Assembly (NCBI GenBank): GCA_964418595.1
Contig: CAYQMF010000018.1
Location: forward strand, 1 to 64,000
Reading direction: 5' to 3'
DNA from: CAYQMF01 sp964418595
Lineage (GTDB): Bacteria; Planctomycetota; UBA1135; UBA2386
DNA: 64,000 nt
Part shown: positions 55,337 to 64,000 of the stretch, piece by piece
Numbering within the stretch: the stretch's first letter is position 1
Layout: each line of letters starts with the position of its first letter
Notes under the pieces: generated by a model
Told to the model about the DNA's origin: nothing
Seen by the model: the letters and a program-made list of their open reading frames with translations, nothing else
Database searches by the model: none
Position numbers and translations under genes: made by a program

Positions 55337-56886
55337 GGCAGCACCAGCTTGGCGATCTTGTTGACGGAGGACTGCGTGAACCAGATGACGCCGTCGGGCG
55401 CGACCGTCAGCCCGTCCTTGAGCCCGGGACTCGACGTGGGGATGAGGTAGTCGGTGAACGTGAGCGTCATCGGATCGAAGACGGCGATGTAGCCGCGCGT
55501 GCGCGTGCCGACGACGGCGTGGCCGTTCGGCGCCATGAACATCGGCCCGCCGTTCTCGCCGGCGCGCCAGAGGTGCTCCGTGAACGTGTTGGTCCTGGTG
55601 TCGTACACGCCGAGCTTGTTGGCCGTCCAGTACGTGAAGTACACCTTGCCGTCGTTGACGCCGCCGAAGGCGGGCCCGTTCTGCGAGGGGGCGGCGATGC
55701 GCTGCATCGTGGCGGCGCCGGGCGGCAGCTTGCCGAGGCCCTGGAAGGTGTAGAGCGGCGACCACGCGGTGTTGGTCTCCGCCTCGAGGTGGATGCCCAC
55801 CGGATACGACGGCGCCGGCAGCGTCACCGTGCGCACCCAGGTGCTGGTCCTGGGGTCGAACTCGGAGACCTTCTCGTGAGCGTGGTCGGTGACGTAGAGC
55901 GTGCCGTAGCCGCTCGGCGTGGGGATCGCCAGGTTCGCGGGCGAGTAGGGTGGCGCGTAGCGCGTGAACTGGCGCGTGGGGATGTCGAGCTTGCCGAGCC
56001 CGGCGTCGGACGCGTACAGCCCGAACCACGCGCGGTCCTGATCGTCGACGACGAAGCCGTCGGGCGAGGAGAAGCCGGTGGTCGGGTACGACTGGAACTG
56101 GTTCGTGTTGGGATCGAAGACGCTGATGCGGTTGGGCGTCGGCTCGCTGAACCAGATCAGCCCCTTCGAGTCCGCCCAGATCTGATCGGGGAAGCTCATC
56201 CCCGCGAACGTGTACTCGGTGATCGCGGCCTGCGTCGGCGCAGCCGTCCAGTCGCGCTGCTCGAGCATGCGGTGGACGACCCGGCCGGCGTCGACGACCT
56301 CCGTCACGCGGTGCGTTGGCGTGAGCGACTGCACGAGGCGCGCGCGGACGAGGTCGCCGCTGCCGTCGCGCCGCCCGTACCAGATCGCCTCGCCCTCGCC
56401 GCCGACCGGTGTCGGGTCGATGCGGCTCGCGCGCGGCATGCGGTTGAAGAGGCCGACGCAGCGGTCGCCGTCGAAGTACAGCGTCACGTCGGAGTCGAAG
56501 AGCGGAGTGCCCTGCCGCGTGAACTCGAAGGTCAAGCCCTCACAGCCGCGCCACGACGAAGTGCGCGCGAACGCCGGCACGAACCCGGCCTGGCCCAATG
56601 CCGTGGCATGCGTGTCGAGCCAGCGCAGGACCGCGGCGCGATCCTTCGCGACGGCGAGCGCGCCGCCCTCCTGGTCGGGCCAGACCAGCATCGCGTTGCC
56701 GCTGCCGTCGCGGATCGCCGCGCAACGCTGGCCGAGATCGAGGCCGTCGGTCGCCAGCACGCGCAGGCCCATGCCGAGGTCGGCGATGGCGACGTGCGGC
56801 GCCGCAGCGCGCGCGGGGGGAGCGGGTGCCTGCGAGACACCCGAGGAGGCGAGCGCGAAGCAGCTCGCGGAGAAGATCACGCGCAT
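55333..56886 (-). CDS. secreted Vgb/streptogramin lyase-like beta-propeller protein
   Basis: A 517-residue exported protein (signal VIFSASCFALASSGVSQA). Residues about 230-517 form a propeller of the virginiamycin B lyase type: repeated PDQIWADSKGLIWFSEP, PDGFVVDDQDRAWFG and LTVAPDGVIWFTQSSVNKI units. Residues about 30-225 are a separate domain with no recognised family. True Vgb is a ~290-residue cytoplasmic antibiotic-inactivating enzyme; this long secreted form is more likely a binding protein. Upstream and coupled by ATGA to the PD40 protein gene. Confidence 0.8.
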   Translation of the reverse strand: MRVIFSASCFALASSGVSQAPAPPARAAAPHVAIADLGMGLRVLATDGLDLGQRCAAIRDGSGNAMLVWPDQEGGALAVAKDRAAVLRWLDTHATALGQAGFVPAFARTSSWRGCEGLTFEFTRQGTPLFDSDVTLYFDGDRCVGLFNRMPRASRIDPTPVGGEGEAIWYGRRDGSGDLVRARLVQSLTPTHRVTEVVDAGRVVHRMLEQRDWTAAPTQAAITEYTFAGMSFPDQIWADSKGLIWFSEPTPNRISVFDPNTNQFQSYPTTGFSSPDGFVVDDQDRAWFGLYASDAGLGKLDIPTRQFTRYAPPYSPANLAIPTPSGYGTLYVTDHAHEKVSEFDPRTSTWVRTVTLPAPSYPVGIHLEAETNTAWSPLYTFQGLGKLPPGAATMQRIAAPSQNGPAFGGVNDGKVYFTYWTANKLGVYDTRTNTFTEHLWRAGENGGPMFMAPNGHAVVGTRTRGYIAVFDPMTLTFTDYLIPTSSPGLKDGLTVAPDGVIWFTQSSVNKIAKLVLP

Positions 56887-56993
56887 GACGTTGGCCCTTG
56901 CGAGAGTGCGGGAGCGTGCCGGAACGGACGGCACGGCGGGATGGTAGCGACTGCGGTCGCCGCGTGGGGCGCCGCTGCGATGGAAGTTCGCCC

Positions 56994-58076
56994 TCAGCGC
57001 CCCGCCAGCGCCGCGCGCACTGCGTCGAGCGGCAGCGCGGGCACGGTGCGGCCGCTGCCCGTCGTCGTCGTCGCCTGCAGCAGCGAATTGACGATCGCTT
57101 CCTCCGTGGCGTCGGCGACGGCGACGAAGAGCGGCGACATCGCGTCGTTGCGCAGCACGGCGGCGCCAACGGTCGACCCGCCGTCGTCGCGGATGCGCAG
57201 CGAAGGCGCCGTCGAGAACGCGATGGCGTAGTCGCCGCTGCCGTTGCCGAACGACGCGCCGGTGCGCGCCATCCCCGCGAACGCACGCTGCGCGAGGCGC
57301 CGGAGGTTGCGCGCGCACACCGGGGCGTCGGTGGCGATGACGATCATGCACGAGCCGCGCTCGTCGTCGTCGCGCCGGCGCGGCGCGTCCTGGGCGACCT
57401 CGACCCGCCGGCCGGCGATGGTCAGGTCGCCACCGAAGTTGGTCTGCACCAGGACGCCGATCGTGTGGTCGCCCGTGCGCCGCGACGCGGTGCCGATCCC
57501 GCCCTTCCAGCCGAAGCACACGGTCCCGGTGCCGGCGCCGACGCAGCCCTCGGCGACCTTGCCGGACGCCGCGTTGGCCCACGCCTCGCGCACGTGGGCC
57601 GCGCGCACGTGCTGACCGCGGATGTCGTTCAAGCGGCCATCGTTGGTCTCGCCGACCACGACGTTGATCGAGCGCACCTTCTCGTTGCCGGGTTGCGCGA
57701 GCAGGAGGGTCACGAGGCCGTCGGCGACGGCGCCCACGCTGAGCGTGTTGGTGAGCGCGATGGGACTCTCGAGTTCGCCCAGCTCGTCGACCTGCGTGCT
57801 GCCCATCAGCTTGCCGTAGCCGTTCTGCACGGCGATGGCGGCGGGGACCTTCATGGCGAAGGGGTCCTCGCCGTGGGCGAAGATCATGGTCACGCCGGTG
57901 CGCACCGCGTCGCCCTCCACGACGGTCGCGTGGCCAACGCGCACGCCGGCGACGTCGGTGATGGCGTCGTGCTCGCCGCTGCGCAGGCTGCCGATGGTGA
58001 TGCCGAGGTCGCGGGCGCGGGGTCTGGTCTCGTCCTGTGCAGGCACGGCGGTGAGCAGGAGGGCGAGGGCGAGCAT
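56994..58076 (-). CDS. P1 family peptidase (S58, DmpA-like)
   Basis: A 360-residue self-processing aminopeptidase-type enzyme. The N-terminal segment MLALALLLTAVPAQ is a signal peptide. Family motifs seen: ITDVAGVRVGHATV, GVGxGTG-type stretch GAGTGTVCFGWKGGIGT, and FGNGSGDYAIAFST with the nucleophile/cleavage Ser about 280. DmpA relatives cut themselves before this Ser and then release N-terminal residues from peptides or amides. TAGCAT ends seven bases before the ATG. Divergent from the FG-GAP gene by 64 bases. Confidence 0.92.
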   Translation of the reverse strand: MLALALLLTAVPAQDETRPRARDLGITIGSLRSGEHDAITDVAGVRVGHATVVEGDAVRTGVTMIFAHGEDPFAMKVPAAIAVQNGYGKLMGSTQVDELGELESPIALTNTLSVGAVADGLVTLLLAQPGNEKVRSINVVVGETNDGRLNDIRGQHVRAAHVREAWANAASGKVAEGCVGAGTGTVCFGWKGGIGTASRRTGDHTIGVLVQTNFGGDLTIAGRRVEVAQDAPRRRDDDERGSCMIVIATDAPVCARNLRRLAQRAFAGMARTGASFGNGSGDYAIAFSTAPSLRIRDDGGSTVGAAVLRNDAMSPLFVAVADATEEAIVNSLLQATTTTGSGRTVPALPLDAVRAALAGR

Positions 58077-58083
58077 CGCGCGT

Positions 58084-58089
58084 ATGCTA
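58084..58089 (-). promoter_or_regulatory. candidate -10 element for a leaderless transcript
   Basis: On the minus strand TAGCAT lies seven bases before the ATG at 58076. On the plus strand the overlapping TATGCT (58083-58088) could serve the divergent gene starting at 58141. No Shine-Dalgarno sequence is present before 58076. Confidence 0.35.
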
Positions 58090-58140
58090 CGGCGCTCAGT
58101 GGCCGAGCGCGTCGTCGGCCATGCGCTACGCTCTCTCGCG

Positions 58141-59913
58141 ATGCTCTCCCTCCTCGTCGCGTGTCTCCCGGCACTCGTGCCGCAGGATGTCCTGATCGCG
58201 AACGGCACCGACGCCGGTGCCCCGATCGCCGGCATGTCCGTCGTCACCGCCGGTCCGGCCTTCGCGGCCGCAAGTATCCCGGGGGCTGCGCCGACCCTCA
58301 TGCCCGGGTGGCCGGTGCCGATCACGACGCACGCCAACTTCCATCCGACGCGCAACGTGGCGCTCGTCGACCTCGATGGCGATGCGCGCATGGAGATCGT
58401 GCGGCCGAGCACCGACGGCAACGTGTACGTGTTCCGGCATGACGGCACGCCGCTGCCCGGCTGGCCGCGTGCGGTGAACGGCTGGGCGCAGGTGGCGCCG
58501 GCCATCGGTGACCTCGACGGCGACGGGTACCTCGAACTCGTGGTCGCCACGCGCGGCCTCACCAGCGGCGGATGGCTCTACGTGCTGGCGCGCGACGGCA
58601 CCGTCTGGCCGGGGTGGCCGCGCAGCCTGTCGAACAACAACGTCGAAGGCGTGACCCTCGCGGATCTCGATGGCGACGGCCTGCTCGAGATCCTCGCCAC
58701 GGAGCGTGTCTACCCGCTGGGGCGCGTGCACGCGCTGCGCCGCGACGGGTCGTCGCTTCCCGGCTGGCCGGTGACGCTCGACCACGTGCCCGCACTCACA
58801 CCCGCGGTCGGCGACGTCGACGGCGACGGTCGGCCGGAGATCGTGATGGCGTCGTACCAATCGCTGTACGTGTTCGACGCGGCGGGGCAGGTCGAGCCGG
58901 GTTGGCCGGTGCAGGTGCGCACCGCGTACAACGCCAACTTCTCCTACCAATCGCCGGCCCTCGCCGACCTCGATGGCGACGGCAAGCTCGAGATCGCGAT
59001 CTGCATGCACCAGGGCGGGTCGGGCTGCTACGTGTTCCGCCACGACGGCAGCCCGCAGCCGGGCTGGCCGCAGGCCTTCGCCGGCACGTGGTCGTACACG
59101 CCGCCGACGATCTGCGACCTCGACGCCGACGGCCAGCTCGACGTGATCGCCGGGCGCGCCGGCGGCACCTCGCCGGGCGCGGCGGTGTTCGCGTGGAACC
59201 GGCACGGCCAGCTCCTTGCGGGCTTTCCGTACGTGACCGAAGGCGGCGCCGAGTCGCCGCTCACCGTCGCCGACATCGACCTCGATCCCGAGCTCGAGAT
59301 CTTCTTCGGCACGAGCGTGATGCAGTCGAACCAGGGCTTCCTGCACTGCATCGATGCGGCCGGCCGGCCGCAGCCGGGCTTCCCGCTGCGGACCAACGGC
59401 TTCACCTATCTCAACGGCGCGACCATCGGCGACGTCGATGGCGACCGCTTGCCGGAGATCGCGGTGCTCGCGAACAACGGGACGAATGGCGAGATCACGC
59501 TGTGGAAGCTCACCGGCCGCGGGCTCGCGAGCCCGATCCACTGGAAGGGCTACCACGAAGGCAACGAGCGCCGCGGCCTCTTCGCCGAGAGCGACCGCCA
59601 CTTCCTCACCGGGCACGCGACGCGCGGCAGCCTGTTGTTCGTCGAGCTGCAGGGCACGCGCGGCAACGTGGTGGCGTCGTTCGTCGGCGCGCGACCCGCG
59701 GTGGTGCCGGTGGCCGACTGGGGGATCCTGCGCCTCGATCCGACCCTGCCGATCGTTCCGTTCATCGTCGTGCCGCTCACGGTCGACCCGCGCGCCGTGC
59801 AGATGCTGACCGTGCCGGTCAGCCTCGCGCTCGGGACGCGGCTGGTGTTCCAGGGCGTCGAGATCGGCGCGAGCGTGCGCCTGCGGCAGATGCAGATGGT
59901 GACGGTGCGGTAG
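58141..59913 (+). CDS. secreted FG-GAP/VCBS repeat protein
   Basis: A 590-residue exported protein (signal LSLLVACLPALVPQ). Eight or so ~50-residue units contain VALVDLDGDARMEIV, AIGDLDGDGYLELVVA, VGDVDGDGRPEIVMA and similar calcium-binding Asp-x-Asp-x-Asp-Gly loops, each followed by a GWP element (LPGWP, VEPGWP). This is the FG-GAP/VCBS type of integrin-like propeller, expected to be calcium-stabilised and extracellular. The C-terminus (VPVSLALGTRLVFQGVEIG) resembles the shared module. The chosen ATG at 58141 gives the signal peptide. Confidence 0.87.
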   Translation: MLSLLVACLPALVPQDVLIANGTDAGAPIAGMSVVTAGPAFAAASIPGAAPTLMPGWPVPITTHANFHPTRNVALVDLDGDARMEIVRPSTDGNVYVFRHDGTPLPGWPRAVNGWAQVAPAIGDLDGDGYLELVVATRGLTSGGWLYVLARDGTVWPGWPRSLSNNNVEGVTLADLDGDGLLEILATERVYPLGRVHALRRDGSSLPGWPVTLDHVPALTPAVGDVDGDGRPEIVMASYQSLYVFDAAGQVEPGWPVQVRTAYNANFSYQSPALADLDGDGKLEIAICMHQGGSGCYVFRHDGSPQPGWPQAFAGTWSYTPPTICDLDADGQLDVIAGRAGGTSPGAAVFAWNRHGQLLAGFPYVTEGGAESPLTVADIDLDPELEIFFGTSVMQSNQGFLHCIDAAGRPQPGFPLRTNGFTYLNGATIGDVDGDRLPEIAVLANNGTNGEITLWKLTGRGLASPIHWKGYHEGNERRGLFAESDRHFLTGHATRGSLLFVELQGTRGNVVASFVGARPAVVPVADWGILRLDPTLPIVPFIVVPLTVDPRAVQMLTVPVSLALGTRLVFQGVEIGASVRLRQMQMVTVR

Positions 59914-59928
59914 CTGACGTGCCGGCGC

Positions 59929-61185
59929 TCAGCGCCGCCGGAGCTCGTGCTCGACGACGTGACGCCCGGTCCGATAGCCGGAACTCAGGCCGAGCAGGTT
60001 CGCCGACATGAAGTGGATGCCGCCGTAGATCCGGCTCATCCCGCTCTCCCAGGCGGCCTCAGCGAATCCGCGGTAGTGTCGTCGCACGCCGGGAAGGTCG
60101 TCCGAACCGACCGTGAACGGGACGTGGTCGGTGCCGAAGACATCCGCCAGCACCGCGGCGGCGGCCCCGCTGAACGTGCTGTGGCCGGACGTGTACTCCG
60201 GGAACGGAGGCGTGGGGAGCAAGGGCGTCCAGGTCGGGTCAGGCTGGGTGAGCGGGTTGCCATCCTGATCGGCGAGCGCGATCGCGGTGATCGGTCGCCA
60301 CAGCCCATACTCGTACTTGCAATCCCAGGACACGATGGCCGCGTCGGCCAACGCCAGATTGAGAAGCGCGAACAGACGCGCGTGTTCGACGAGCGACATG
60401 GGGCGCGTCATCGCCGCAGCCTGCGCGATCTGGTTCCAGTGGCCGGGTGGCGTCGCCGTGGCGGGGCCGTAGCCCCAGAACAGGGCGACCTGGGTCTGGT
60501 CCGCGGTGCGGTAGGTGCTGTTCTGCGCACCGAGATACTGAACGTGCAGCACTTCCAGCCCGTACTGAAACGAGCGCAGCGCTGGGGGAGCCGCCGGGCG
60601 CAGTGCCATGGCCGACGGCAGGGAGAAGCAGGCGACGTGGCCCCAGAGCGGCAGCAGGGCCGGGCGCACGATGCCGCCGAAGGACACCGTGGGACGCCAC
60701 TTTCCGGGGTCGTTCGAGCCGGGGTACGGGGCCGTGTTGCTCGCGCCGTCGTTGGCACGAGCGGCGAGGATCCCGGTGGCCACCTGCGCGCCCCACGCGA
60801 GGCCACGCGTCTTGCGCTGACCATCGGGGATGCCGGCGAGGATCTGTTGGTGGCGGGCGTCGAACGTCGCCGCCTGCGCGGGGTACAAGGCGACGAGCAT
60901 GTCGTGGGCTGCGGCGGACGCCGCTGCTTCCTCGGACGAGTTGCGGTGCGCGGCCGGCGGAACGCGGTAGTGGGCATAGCGCGCGCGGATGCCGTTGGCG
61001 GCGTCGAACATCGCGGTGTGCAGCATCGCGAGGATGCGGGATGCGGGTGGTGGCGCGGTCGAGGCCGTGCGGATCGCGGCGAGCGCAGTCTCGTTCCAGG
61101 CGAGGACCGGGTCTTGCGCCAGCACTGCGGCGGTCGAGGCCACCGCGGCGAACAGGAGGTTGCGTAGCGTGGGTTGCGTGCTCAT
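59929..61185 (-). CDS. vanadium-dependent haloperoxidase-like PAP2 superfamily protein
   Basis: A 418-residue exported protein (signal LRNLLFAAVASTAAVLAQ). It has the complete three-part signature of vanadium haloperoxidases and acid phosphatases: KYEYGLWRP (KxxxxxxRP), TSGHSTFSGAA (SGH) and SRIYGGIHF (SRxxxxxH). Activity could be halide oxidation or phosphatase; planctomycete genomes carry many of these. It converges on the FG-GAP gene with 15 bases between. The ATG at 61185 has no good Shine-Dalgarno sequence. Confidence 0.9.
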   Translation of the reverse strand: MSTQPTLRNLLFAAVASTAAVLAQDPVLAWNETALAAIRTASTAPPPASRILAMLHTAMFDAANGIRARYAHYRVPPAAHRNSSEEAAASAAAHDMLVALYPAQAATFDARHQQILAGIPDGQRKTRGLAWGAQVATGILAARANDGASNTAPYPGSNDPGKWRPTVSFGGIVRPALLPLWGHVACFSLPSAMALRPAAPPALRSFQYGLEVLHVQYLGAQNSTYRTADQTQVALFWGYGPATATPPGHWNQIAQAAAMTRPMSLVEHARLFALLNLALADAAIVSWDCKYEYGLWRPITAIALADQDGNPLTQPDPTWTPLLPTPPFPEYTSGHSTFSGAAAAVLADVFGTDHVPFTVGSDDLPGVRRHYRGFAEAAWESGMSRIYGGIHFMSANLLGLSSGYRTGRHVVEHELRRR

Positions 61186-61391
61186 GGGGGGGAGGGATGG
61201 TGCGGAGAGGAAGGCGCCGCGCGATGCGGGCGAGGCGCGGGAAGCTATCACACCACCTGGGGTGTGGCGGAGGGGGGCTGCGCGGCACCGTTTCGGTCAG
61301 ACGTGGACGACTTGGCAAGCCAGTCCGCCGTCGGATTGCCACGCAAGAATCCGCAAGACCGCGGCCTTGCCCCGCGCTCTGCTTGCCGCCC

Positions 61392-62816
61392 ATGAAGCTC
61401 AGCCGCGCACGCATGCTCGAACGGGCGAGGGCCCGCGATGCGACGTTCGACGGCGTCTTCCTCACCGGGGTCACGAGCACCGGGATCTACTGCCTGCCGT
61501 CGTGCCCGGCGCGGCCGCCCAAGCCCGAGAACGTGGTGCACTTCAAGACGCCGAAGGAGGCTCGCACCGCGGGCCTGCGCGGCTGCCTGCGCTGCCGGCC
61601 CGACGACTTCTACAAGGGCTACGACCCAGACGAGGATCTCGCCGCGACGCTCGCGCGCGAGATCGTGGCGGAGCCGGCGCGCTTCGCGGATGTCGGCGCG
61701 CTCGTTTCGCGGGCCGGCGTGCGCACGACCAAGCTGCACGCGATCTTCCGCGAACACTTCCACGCCACGCCGGCGGCGTTCCTGGCGCGCGCGCGCGTGG
61801 CGTTCGCGTGCGCGCGGCTGCGCGCGGGCCGGCGCGTGCTCGACGCGTCGCTCGACGCGGGCTTCGAGAGCAGCTCGGCGTTCTACGCCAACTTCGCGCC
61901 GCGGGTCGGCATGGCACCCGATGCGTACCGCCGGCTCGGGCGCGCGGCGGCCTTTACGCTCGGCCTGCCGGAGGGCTTCCGGCGGCACGAGTGGCTCGCC
62001 TACGTGGGGCGCGACCAGGGCGGGCCATGCGAGCGGGTCGAGGGCGCGCACGTGTACAAGGCGGTCGAGCTGGAGGGTGAGGCCGCAGTCCTGCACCTCG
62101 AGCTGCGCGCGGGCGAGGTCCGCTGCCGGCTCGAGGGTGTGGCGGCGTCGTCGGGCCGGGCGTTCGCCGCGCACGCGCTGGCAATGGCGAGCCTCAACCT
62201 CGAGGCCGAGCCGGAGGCGTTCGAAGGTCGCGCCGGTCGGCTGCGGTCGCTCGTGCGCCGGCGCCCGGGGCTACGCGTGCCGCGCACGTTCGACCCGTTC
62301 GAGGCGCTGGTGTGGACCGTCGCCGGCCAGCAGGTGAACACGACCTTCGCCACGACCCTGCGGCGGCGCGTGATCGAGACGTGGGGCACGGCGGTCGGCG
62401 ACATGCGCGCGCATCCCTCGCCGGCGCAGGTGGCGGCCATCGATCCCAAGGACCTGCGCGCGCGCCAGTTCTCGACGCGCAAGGCGGAGTACCTGGTCGA
62501 CGCGGCGGCGGCGATGGCGCGCGGCGACCTCGTGCTCGCGCCCTGCCTCGACGAGCCGGCCCCGCGCGTGCGCCGGCGCATCCTCGCGCAGCGGGGCTTT
62601 GGGGCGTGGTCGGCGAGCTACGTGCTCATGCGCGGCTACGGCTTCGCCGACTGCGCGCCCGCTGGCGACGTGGGATTGCAGGCGGCGCTGCAGCGTGCCT
62701 TCGACCTCGAGGAGCGTCCCGACGAGACCGCGACCGGCGAGCTGATGCTCCCGTTCGCCCCATACCGCAGCTACGCGACCTACCACCTCTGGTGCAGCCT
62801 CGGAGATCCCGCGTGA
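61392..62816 (+). CDS. alkA: Ada metal-binding / AraC helix / AlkA glycosylase fusion (3-methyladenine DNA glycosylase II)
   Basis: A 474-residue DNA repair protein. Residues about 1-75 form an Ada-type zinc domain with the four cysteines in YCLPSCPARPP and CLRCRPDD. About 85-180 is an AraC-type helix-turn-helix (LVSRAGVRTTKLHAIFREHF, LDAGFESSSAFYANF split in the usual pattern). About 185-474 is AlkA: N-terminal beta part, then the helix-hairpin-helix glycosylase with AQRGFGAWSASYVLMRGYG and the catalytic Asp about 426 in PAGDVGLQ. It excises alkylated bases and may also sense methylation. The methyltransferase partner is the next gene, coupled by a GTGA overlap. Confidence 0.94.
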   Translation: MKLSRARMLERARARDATFDGVFLTGVTSTGIYCLPSCPARPPKPENVVHFKTPKEARTAGLRGCLRCRPDDFYKGYDPDEDLAATLAREIVAEPARFADVGALVSRAGVRTTKLHAIFREHFHATPAAFLARARVAFACARLRAGRRVLDASLDAGFESSSAFYANFAPRVGMAPDAYRRLGRAAAFTLGLPEGFRRHEWLAYVGRDQGGPCERVEGAHVYKAVELEGEAAVLHLELRAGEVRCRLEGVAASSGRAFAAHALAMASLNLEAEPEAFEGRAGRLRSLVRRRPGLRVPRTFDPFEALVWTVAGQQVNTTFATTLRRRVIETWGTAVGDMRAHPSPAQVAAIDPKDLRARQFSTRKAEYLVDAAAAMARGDLVLAPCLDEPAPRVRRRILAQRGFGAWSASYVLMRGYGFADCAPAGDVGLQAALQRAFDLEERPDETATGELMLPFAPYRSYATYHLWCSLGDPA

Positions 62817-63298
62817 CCTGTTTCGCTTCGTCCATGTCCTCGCCCGTCGGTCGCCTGCGCATCGTTGTCGACCACGAAGGTCGCCTCGTGCAGATCGACT
62901 TCCCCAACGCGATCGGCGCGATCAAGACCGCCGAACCCGACGATGCGCGCTGCGCGCACGTGGCCGCGCAGTTGCGGGAGTACTTCACCGGCGCGCGCAA
63001 GACCTTCGACCTGCGGCTCGACCCGCACGGCACGCCGTTCCAACTGCGCGTGTGGGAGCAGCTCCGCCGCATACCCTTCGGCACGACGTGCAGCTATCGG
63101 GACATCGCGCGCGCGCTCGGCCAACCGACGGCGATGCGCGCGGTGGGCGCGGCCAACGGCAGGAACCCCATCCCGATCGTCGTGCCATGCCACCGGGTGA
63201 TCGGCGCCGACGGTTCGCTCACCGGCTTCGGTGGCGGTCTGCCGGCGAAGCGCACGCTGCTGCGGCTCGAGGGGCTCGGCGCGCTCGTCGCCGAGTAG
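62813..63298 (+). CDS. ogt: methylated-DNA-protein-cysteine methyltransferase
   Basis: A 161-residue suicide methyltransferase that repairs O6-alkylguanine. The active site is VVPCHRVIGADGSLTGFGGG (Cys about 126); the helix before it contains YRDIARALGQPTAMRAVG and AANGRNP. It is short and lacks an Ada N-domain, which is instead fused to AlkA upstream. The GTG start overlaps the alkA stop by 4 bases, so both are made together. Confidence 0.96.
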   Translation: MTCFASSMSSPVGRLRIVVDHEGRLVQIDFPNAIGAIKTAEPDDARCAHVAAQLREYFTGARKTFDLRLDPHGTPFQLRVWEQLRRIPFGTTCSYRDIARALGQPTAMRAVGAANGRNPIPIVVPCHRVIGADGSLTGFGGGLPAKRTLLRLEGLGALVAE

Positions 63299-63344
63299 GA
63301 AGCAAGAAGGCAGCCTCGATGATCGCGCGCGGGCGCGCCGCCGC

Positions 63345-63350
63345 TACGTT
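63345..63350 (+). promoter_or_regulatory. candidate -10 element for a leaderless transcript
   Basis: TACGTT ends six bases before the ATG at 63357 with no Shine-Dalgarno sequence. It matches the spacing seen at 8228, 27043 and 58084. Confidence 0.3.
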
Positions 63351-63356
63351 CCCGCG

Positions 63357-64000
63357 ATGTCCAGAACGCCGGATGCGCGGGCGCGCCTGCAGGGCCACCT
63401 GGCCTTGCTCGCGGTCCAGGTGTTCTTCGGGCTCTTCCCGCTGTTCGGCAAGCTCGCCATGCGCGCGTTCGCGCCGCGCGCCGTGGCCGGCTGGCGGGTG
63501 CTCGTGGGGGCGACGGTGCTGATGAGCATCGCGGTGCTCGTGCACCGCCGGGCGGTCATCCCGGCGCGGCGCGACCTCGTGCGCCTCCAGGTCTGCGCGC
63601 TGCTCGGCATCGCCCTCAACCAGGTGCTCTATCTGGAAGGCCTGCAGCGCGCGCCGTCGGTGAACGCCGCGCTGGTCATGGTGCTCATCCCCGTGTTCGT
63701 GTTCGCGCTCGCGGTGTTCGTGCGGCAGGAGCGCCTCGTGCGGCTGCGCGCCATCGGCGTGCTGGTGGCCGCCGTCGGCGCCAGCATCCTGCTGGCGCGG
63801 CGCGGCCCCGACCTGGGGCCTGAGTACCTCACCGGCAACCTGCTGATGATGACCAACGCGTTCAGCTACTCGATCTACCTCGTCATCGCCAAGCCGCTGG
63901 CGATGCGGTACCCGCCGCTGGTGCTGATTGCGTGGGTGTTCGCGCTGTCGACGTGGACCGTTCCGTTCTTCGCGTGGGACGCATCGTTCGTCCCGCCGAC
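63357..64000 (+). CDS. EamA/DMT family transporter (partial, runs off the window)
   Basis: The first ~214 residues of an inner-membrane drug/metabolite transporter of the EamA (RhaT) type. The first repeat has helices around LALLAVQVFFGLFPLFGKLAM, VAGWRVLVGATVLMSIAVLV split by short loops, LLGIALNQVLYLEGLQRAPSV and ALVMVLIPVFVFALAVFV. ERLVRLRAIGVLVAAVGASILL follows, and the second EamA repeat begins at LTGNLLMMTNAFSYSIYLVIA. The substrate is unknown. The ATG at 63357 follows the ogt stop by 58 bases. The 3' end is missing. Confidence 0.9.
   Translation, partial: MSRTPDARARLQGHLALLAVQVFFGLFPLFGKLAMRAFAPRAVAGWRVLVGATVLMSIAVLVHRRAVIPARRDLVRLQVCALLGIALNQVLYLEGLQRAPSVNAALVMVLIPVFVFALAVFVRQERLVRLRAIGVLVAAVGASILLARRGPDLGPEYLTGNLLMMTNAFSYSIYLVIAKPLAMRYPPLVLIAWVFALSTWTVPFFAWDASFVPP

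Noticed and set aside
55333..56886. True virginiamycin B lyase (antibiotic resistance)
   Set aside because: The protein is exported and almost twice the length of Vgb, and only the propeller pattern is shared.

Overview
The window is a 64 kb piece of a very GC-rich bacterial chromosome (third codon positions almost always G or C), densely packed with genes. No RNA gene, insertion sequence, prophage or CRISPR array was recognised, and no gene-free stretch exceeds 300 bases. A Gram-negative-type envelope is implied by an Mla-type lipid transport operon, lipoproteins, a secretin and many signal peptides. The many large, poorly conserved secreted proteins, the beta-propeller and FG-GAP proteins and the HEAT/VWA protein suggest a planctomycete or a similar environmental phylum. 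That placement is inference; no 16S or other decisive marker is present.

Layout. 1-13.6 kb: tail of an unknown gene, HEAT/VWA secreted protein, L-serine dehydratase, S9 peptidase, secreted protein, heparinase II/III-like lyase, CoA-transferase, membrane-anchored unknown, uridine kinase. 13.7-19.7 kb: a secreted protein and two coupled TPR genes with internal duplications. 19.9-23.4 kb: a four-gene Mla/Mce-type ABC transporter operon with every junction overlapping by 4 bases. 23.4-31.1 kb: Ig-like lipoprotein, QueC, GNA1162-like lipoprotein, rpsO and pnp.

31.2-40.8 kb is the most unusual part. A single ~1,887-residue protein runs from a signal peptide and CBM9-like domain through five membrane segments, HAMP, GAF and a degenerate GGDEF domain to a complete sigma-54-activating AAA+ domain, ending in a winged helix instead of the usual Fis-type helix. 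About 100 bases after its stop lies a near-consensus sigma-54 -24/-12 element, followed by a mini-Skp-like protein, a secretin and a GspK-like pseudopilin. A 22-base perfect palindrome at the end of the activator gene sits where an enhancer site would be expected. I propose this is a self-contained, envelope-sensing, sigma-54-controlled secretion module.

40.8-46.2 kb (minus strand): acetyltransferase-deacetylase fusion, S41 protease, tsaD and carA, the first three overlapping. 46.4-49.1 kb: Ku, a stand-alone ATP-dependent ligase and a MerR/TPR protein form an end-joining cassette. 49.1-61.2 kb: DinB-like protein, DUF3810 membrane protein, ELWxSDGT-repeat protein, two coupled beta-propeller proteins, S58 peptidase, FG-GAP protein and vanadium haloperoxidase-like enzyme. 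Several secreted proteins share a similar C-terminal module. 61.4-63.3 kb: alkylation repair pair (Ada/AlkA fusion and Ogt). The window ends inside an EamA transporter gene.
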